A DNA stretch of 64,000 nt from Myxococcota bacterium. Lineage in GTDB: Bacteria > Myxococcota_A > UBA9160 > SMWR01. The DNA lies in the NCBI GenBank assembly GCA_039030075.1, contig JBCCEW010000003.1:248001-312000 (forward strand), in the 5' to 3' direction. The position numbers were made by a program, and so were the translations under genes. Of the stretch, positions 62,139 through 64,000 are shown in pieces. How positions within the stretch are numbered: position 1 is the stretch's first letter; each line of letters begins with the position of its first letter. A model generated the notes under the pieces. It was not told the DNA's origin and did no database searches. It worked only from the letters and a program-made list of their open reading frames with translations.

Positions 62139-63547
62139 AGCGACCCCGGGCGCGCCACCGCTGCGCCCTGTCGCCAGGCACCGAGCCCCGCCGCGCCCAG
62201 CAAGAGCGCTGCGGCGAAGACCGCACCCCAGGGACCGAGTCCCGGGGCCGCGGGCAGACGCCGTGTGGCTTTGAAGATGCCGCCGTTCGTCGTGGAGCTC
62301 GAGGTCAGCCCGTAGAACACCACGTCTCCCCGGTCGTTCGCGGAGATCGTGGAGAACTCGCCGAACGTGCCGCCACCGGGCACCGGGACCGGACGATCCT
62401 CGAGGACCACGGGGCGCACGACCCCGTCCGACGCGAAGAAGATGCCATCGTCGAGAGGCGTCGAGTAGCGCGCGGCGAAGAAGACCTCGCCGGCATCGTT
62501 GATCCCGGAGGGGGGCGGCACGCGCCCGTACATCTCACCCCCGGTATCGGGAGCGACCTGATCCACGATCGCCACGAGCGAGTCGGTGCCACCCGCGTCC
62601 ACGAAGATGCCCTCGAGCAGCACCCCCGGCGGCGGCGGGTCGACGGTGACCCCGGTGTAGAAGGCCGCGACACCGCTGCCGTTCACGACCGGGGACATCA
62701 TGTTGAAGGGAATGCCGCCCGGGATCGGGCTCAGGTAGATCCCACCGCCCGTACCGGGGGCGGGATCTCCGTCGAGCGCCAGCGCGCGTTGGACCCCGTC
62801 CTCGTCGAGGAAGATTCCGTCGGTGATCCCGTTGCTGTCCGTGTCCGCCTCGAAAACGACGTCTCCGGTGGATCCGATCCTCGTGCGACAAAACAGCTGG
62901 GTGTAGGTTGCGCCCCCGGTCCCGGGCGCCGGGTCCCCAACGAGCGCCACGGGGCTCGCGACGTTGTCCGCCACACGAACGATGCCGCGGGTCACGGTTC
63001 CGCCGGAGATCCCCGTACACGTCGCGATGACGCCCGAATCGCTGACCGTGAACTCGCTAGCCGTGAAGGTCAGCGTTCCGCCACCGGTTCCCGGGACGGG
63101 GATTCCGCTCTCCACCGCCACGGTGTGGACGCCATCCACGACCTTGAAGATGCCCGGCGTCCCCACGGTGCGCGTCGCCCGGACGTAGATGGCACCCGCA
63201 TCGTCGATCGCCGCGCTATCGACGAGCGCATAGCTGCCTCCCCCCGGCGCCGGATCCCCCTCGACCAGCACCTGGGTGATCACACCATCGCGGTTCAGGT
63301 AGATGCCTTCGGCCTGTGTACTCTTCAGTCTCGCCTTGAAGACCACGTCGCCTGCATCGTTGATGCTCTGTCCCCCGAGATGCAGGCGGAAGACCTCCAG
63401 GGAATCGCCACTCGTCCCGGGAGCAGGCTGGTCCGTGATTACGACAGCCGACAGGTCGTAGCCCTGGGACCAGGCGGGTGCCGCCACGCCCAGGGACAAC
63501 GCGAGCCCGGCTGCGACGAGCGAACGCATGTTGCGGTGTCGGTCCAT
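62129..63547 (-). CDS. exported repeat protein with sorting-like C-terminal tail
   Basis: The 472-residue protein has a signal peptide (about 1-28, ending PAWSQ). It then has seven units of about 50-60 residues, each opening with a V[15 protein letters not shown] motif (variants [36 protein letters not shown] twice, [19 protein letters not shown]). Each unit contains INDAGDVVF-like strands, as in beta-propeller proteins. The C-terminus has a Pro/Gly-Trp segment (APGLGPWG), a hydrophobic helix and a basic tail ([16 protein letters not shown]), like sorting signals of the IPTL- or PEP-CTERM type. It is probably displayed or anchored on the cell surface. GGAGG precedes the ATG; TACGAT further upstream is a plausible -10. 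Confidence 0.83.
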   Translation of the reverse strand: MDRHRNMRSLVAAGLALSLGVAAPAWSQGYDLSAVVITDQPAPGTSGDSLEVFRLHLGGQSINDAGDVVFKARLKSTQAEGIYLNRDGVITQVLVEGDPAPGGGSYALVDSAAIDDAGAIYVRATRTVGTPGIFKVVDGVHTVAVESGIPVPGTGGGTLTFTASEFTVSDSGVIATCTGISGGTVTRGIVRVADNVASPVALVGDPAPGTGGATYTQLFCRTRIGSTGDVVFEADTDSNGITDGIFLDEDGVQRALALDGDPAPGTGGGIYLSPIPGGIPFNMMSPVVNGSGVAAFYTGVTVDPPPPGVLLEGIFVDAGGTDSLVAIVDQVAPDTGGEMYGRVPPPSGINDAGEVFFAARYSTPLDDGIFFASDGVVRPVVLEDRPVPVPGGGTFGEFSTISANDRGDVVFYGLTSSSTTNGGIFKATRRLPAAPGLGPWGAVFAAALLLGAAGLGAWRQGAAVARPGSLYR

Positions 63548-63627
63548 GCTTCCTCCGAGGGCTGCCACGCATCGTATCACCGGATCCGACCGCGCCGTGG
63601 CCGCGCGCTGGCTTCGCGCAGATGCCG

Positions 63628-63633
63628 TAGCAT
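63628..63633 (+). promoter_or_regulatory. TAGCAT -10 box, leaderless type, for tgt
   Basis: TAGCAT, seven bases (ccgcgcc), then ATG at 63641. No ribosome-binding site intervenes. Confidence 0.45.
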
Positions 63634-63640
63634 CCGCGCC

Positions 63641-64000
63641 ATGCCCCCGGCCCCTGCCCAGCCCTTCACCTTCGCCCTCGAGGGTCGCTCGGGCGACGCC
63701 CGTGCGGGTGCGTTCTCGACGCCCCACGGTGCCTTCCGCACACCGGCCTTCATGCCCGTCGGCACCCACGGAGCGGTGAAGGCGATGGCGCCCGATCAGG
63801 TGGCCGAAACGGGCGCCGAGATCATCCTCGCCAACACCTATCACCTGTCGCTGCGCCCGGGCGAAGCGCTCGTCGAGAAGTTCGGCGGGCTCCACGCGTT
63901 CATGCGCTGGGACGGGCCGATGCTCACCGACAGCGGGGGCTTCCAGGTGTTCTCCCTGCCGAAGTCGGAGATCAGCGACCGGGGCGTGCGTTTTCGCCAC
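63641..64000 (+). CDS. tgt: queuine tRNA-ribosyltransferase (partial, N-terminal part)
   Basis: The first 120 codons are present. The enzyme exchanges guanine for queuine or its precursor at the tRNA wobble position. The segments [62 protein letters not shown] and [13 protein letters not shown] are characteristic; the Asp in LTDSGG is the proton acceptor. The remainder lies outside the window. It may be translated from a leaderless mRNA. Confidence 0.95.
   Translation, partial: MPPAPAQPFTFALEGRSGDARAGAFSTPHGAFRTPAFMPVGTHGAVKAMAPDQVAETGAEIILANTYHLSLRPGEALVEKFGGLHAFMRWDGPMLTDSGGFQVFSLPKSEISDRGVRFRH

Overview
The window is 64 kb of GC-rich, densely packed bacterial chromosome. I see no rRNA, tRNA, CRISPR array, insertion sequence or phage gene. 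Many genes overlap by 1-4 bases (ATGA, GTGA, TAGTG), and GTG starts are common. The gene mix suggests an aerobic or respiring member of the former deltaproteobacteria (Myxococcota, Desulfobacterota or Binatota-like), probably uncultured. That mix includes complex I, a sigma-54 response regulator, GspA/GspB, paired ArsA ATPases, F420/FMN luciferase-like oxidoreductases, an acyl-CoA dehydrogenase and multihaem cytochromes. The lineage is inferred from gene content only.

Layout. 1-4444 (-): a complex I operon in the order nuoA-E-F-G-H, lacking nuoB, C and D. 4721-7303: gpsA and two lipoproteins. 7517-13517 (+): a coupled cluster of two alkaline-phosphatase-superfamily enzymes, a 66-residue ribbon-helix-helix-like protein, an integral membrane protein and a sulfotransferase. 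13581-14945: a promoter, a probable SAM-II riboswitch and a trans-sulfuration-type PLP enzyme. 15479-20003 (-): an electron-transfer operon (FAD/BFD/cytochrome-b fusion, an about 11-haem cytochrome, a DUF3365 haem lipoprotein, a cytochrome c lipoprotein). 20362-23218 (-): ogt, a sigma-54 response regulator and a histone-H1-like protein. 23776-33202: a surface-sugar locus making a CDP-6-deoxyhexose with C- and O-methylation, plus two glycosyltransferases. 33276-41497: gshB, PBP1A, NUDIX, LLM oxidoreductase, rhomboid and DUF4097 genes. 41533-46471 (-): a TauD dioxygenase, GspB, GspA and an AMIN-domain protein. 46692-50211 (-): a zinc-ribbon protein, two ArsA-like ATPases and a vitamin-B12-type binding protein. 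50371-55733 (+): a coupled LLM/thioesterase/DUF3500/GST run, then a zinc alcohol dehydrogenase. 55738-61876 (-): an ABC exporter, a Ycf46-like AAA ATPase, DUF420, pyrE and acyl-CoA dehydrogenase. 62010-64000: a tiny basic protein, a repeat protein with a sorting-like tail, and the start of tgt.

Main points. (1) The 7.5-13.5 kb phosphatase/sulfotransferase cluster and its neighbour lipoprotein share an unusual C-terminal tail of the form L-(R/K)-x-L-G-Y; this is the best candidate for an undescribed system. (2) The 13.63-13.72 kb leader matches the SAM-II core, with a long insertion. (3) At least eight genes carry a TAnnnT hexamer ending exactly 6-7 bases before the start codon, which implies widespread leaderless transcription. 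(4) The FAD/BFD/cytochrome-b fusion with its multihaem partners looks like an uncharacterised quinone- or NAD(P)H-linked electron-transfer chain.
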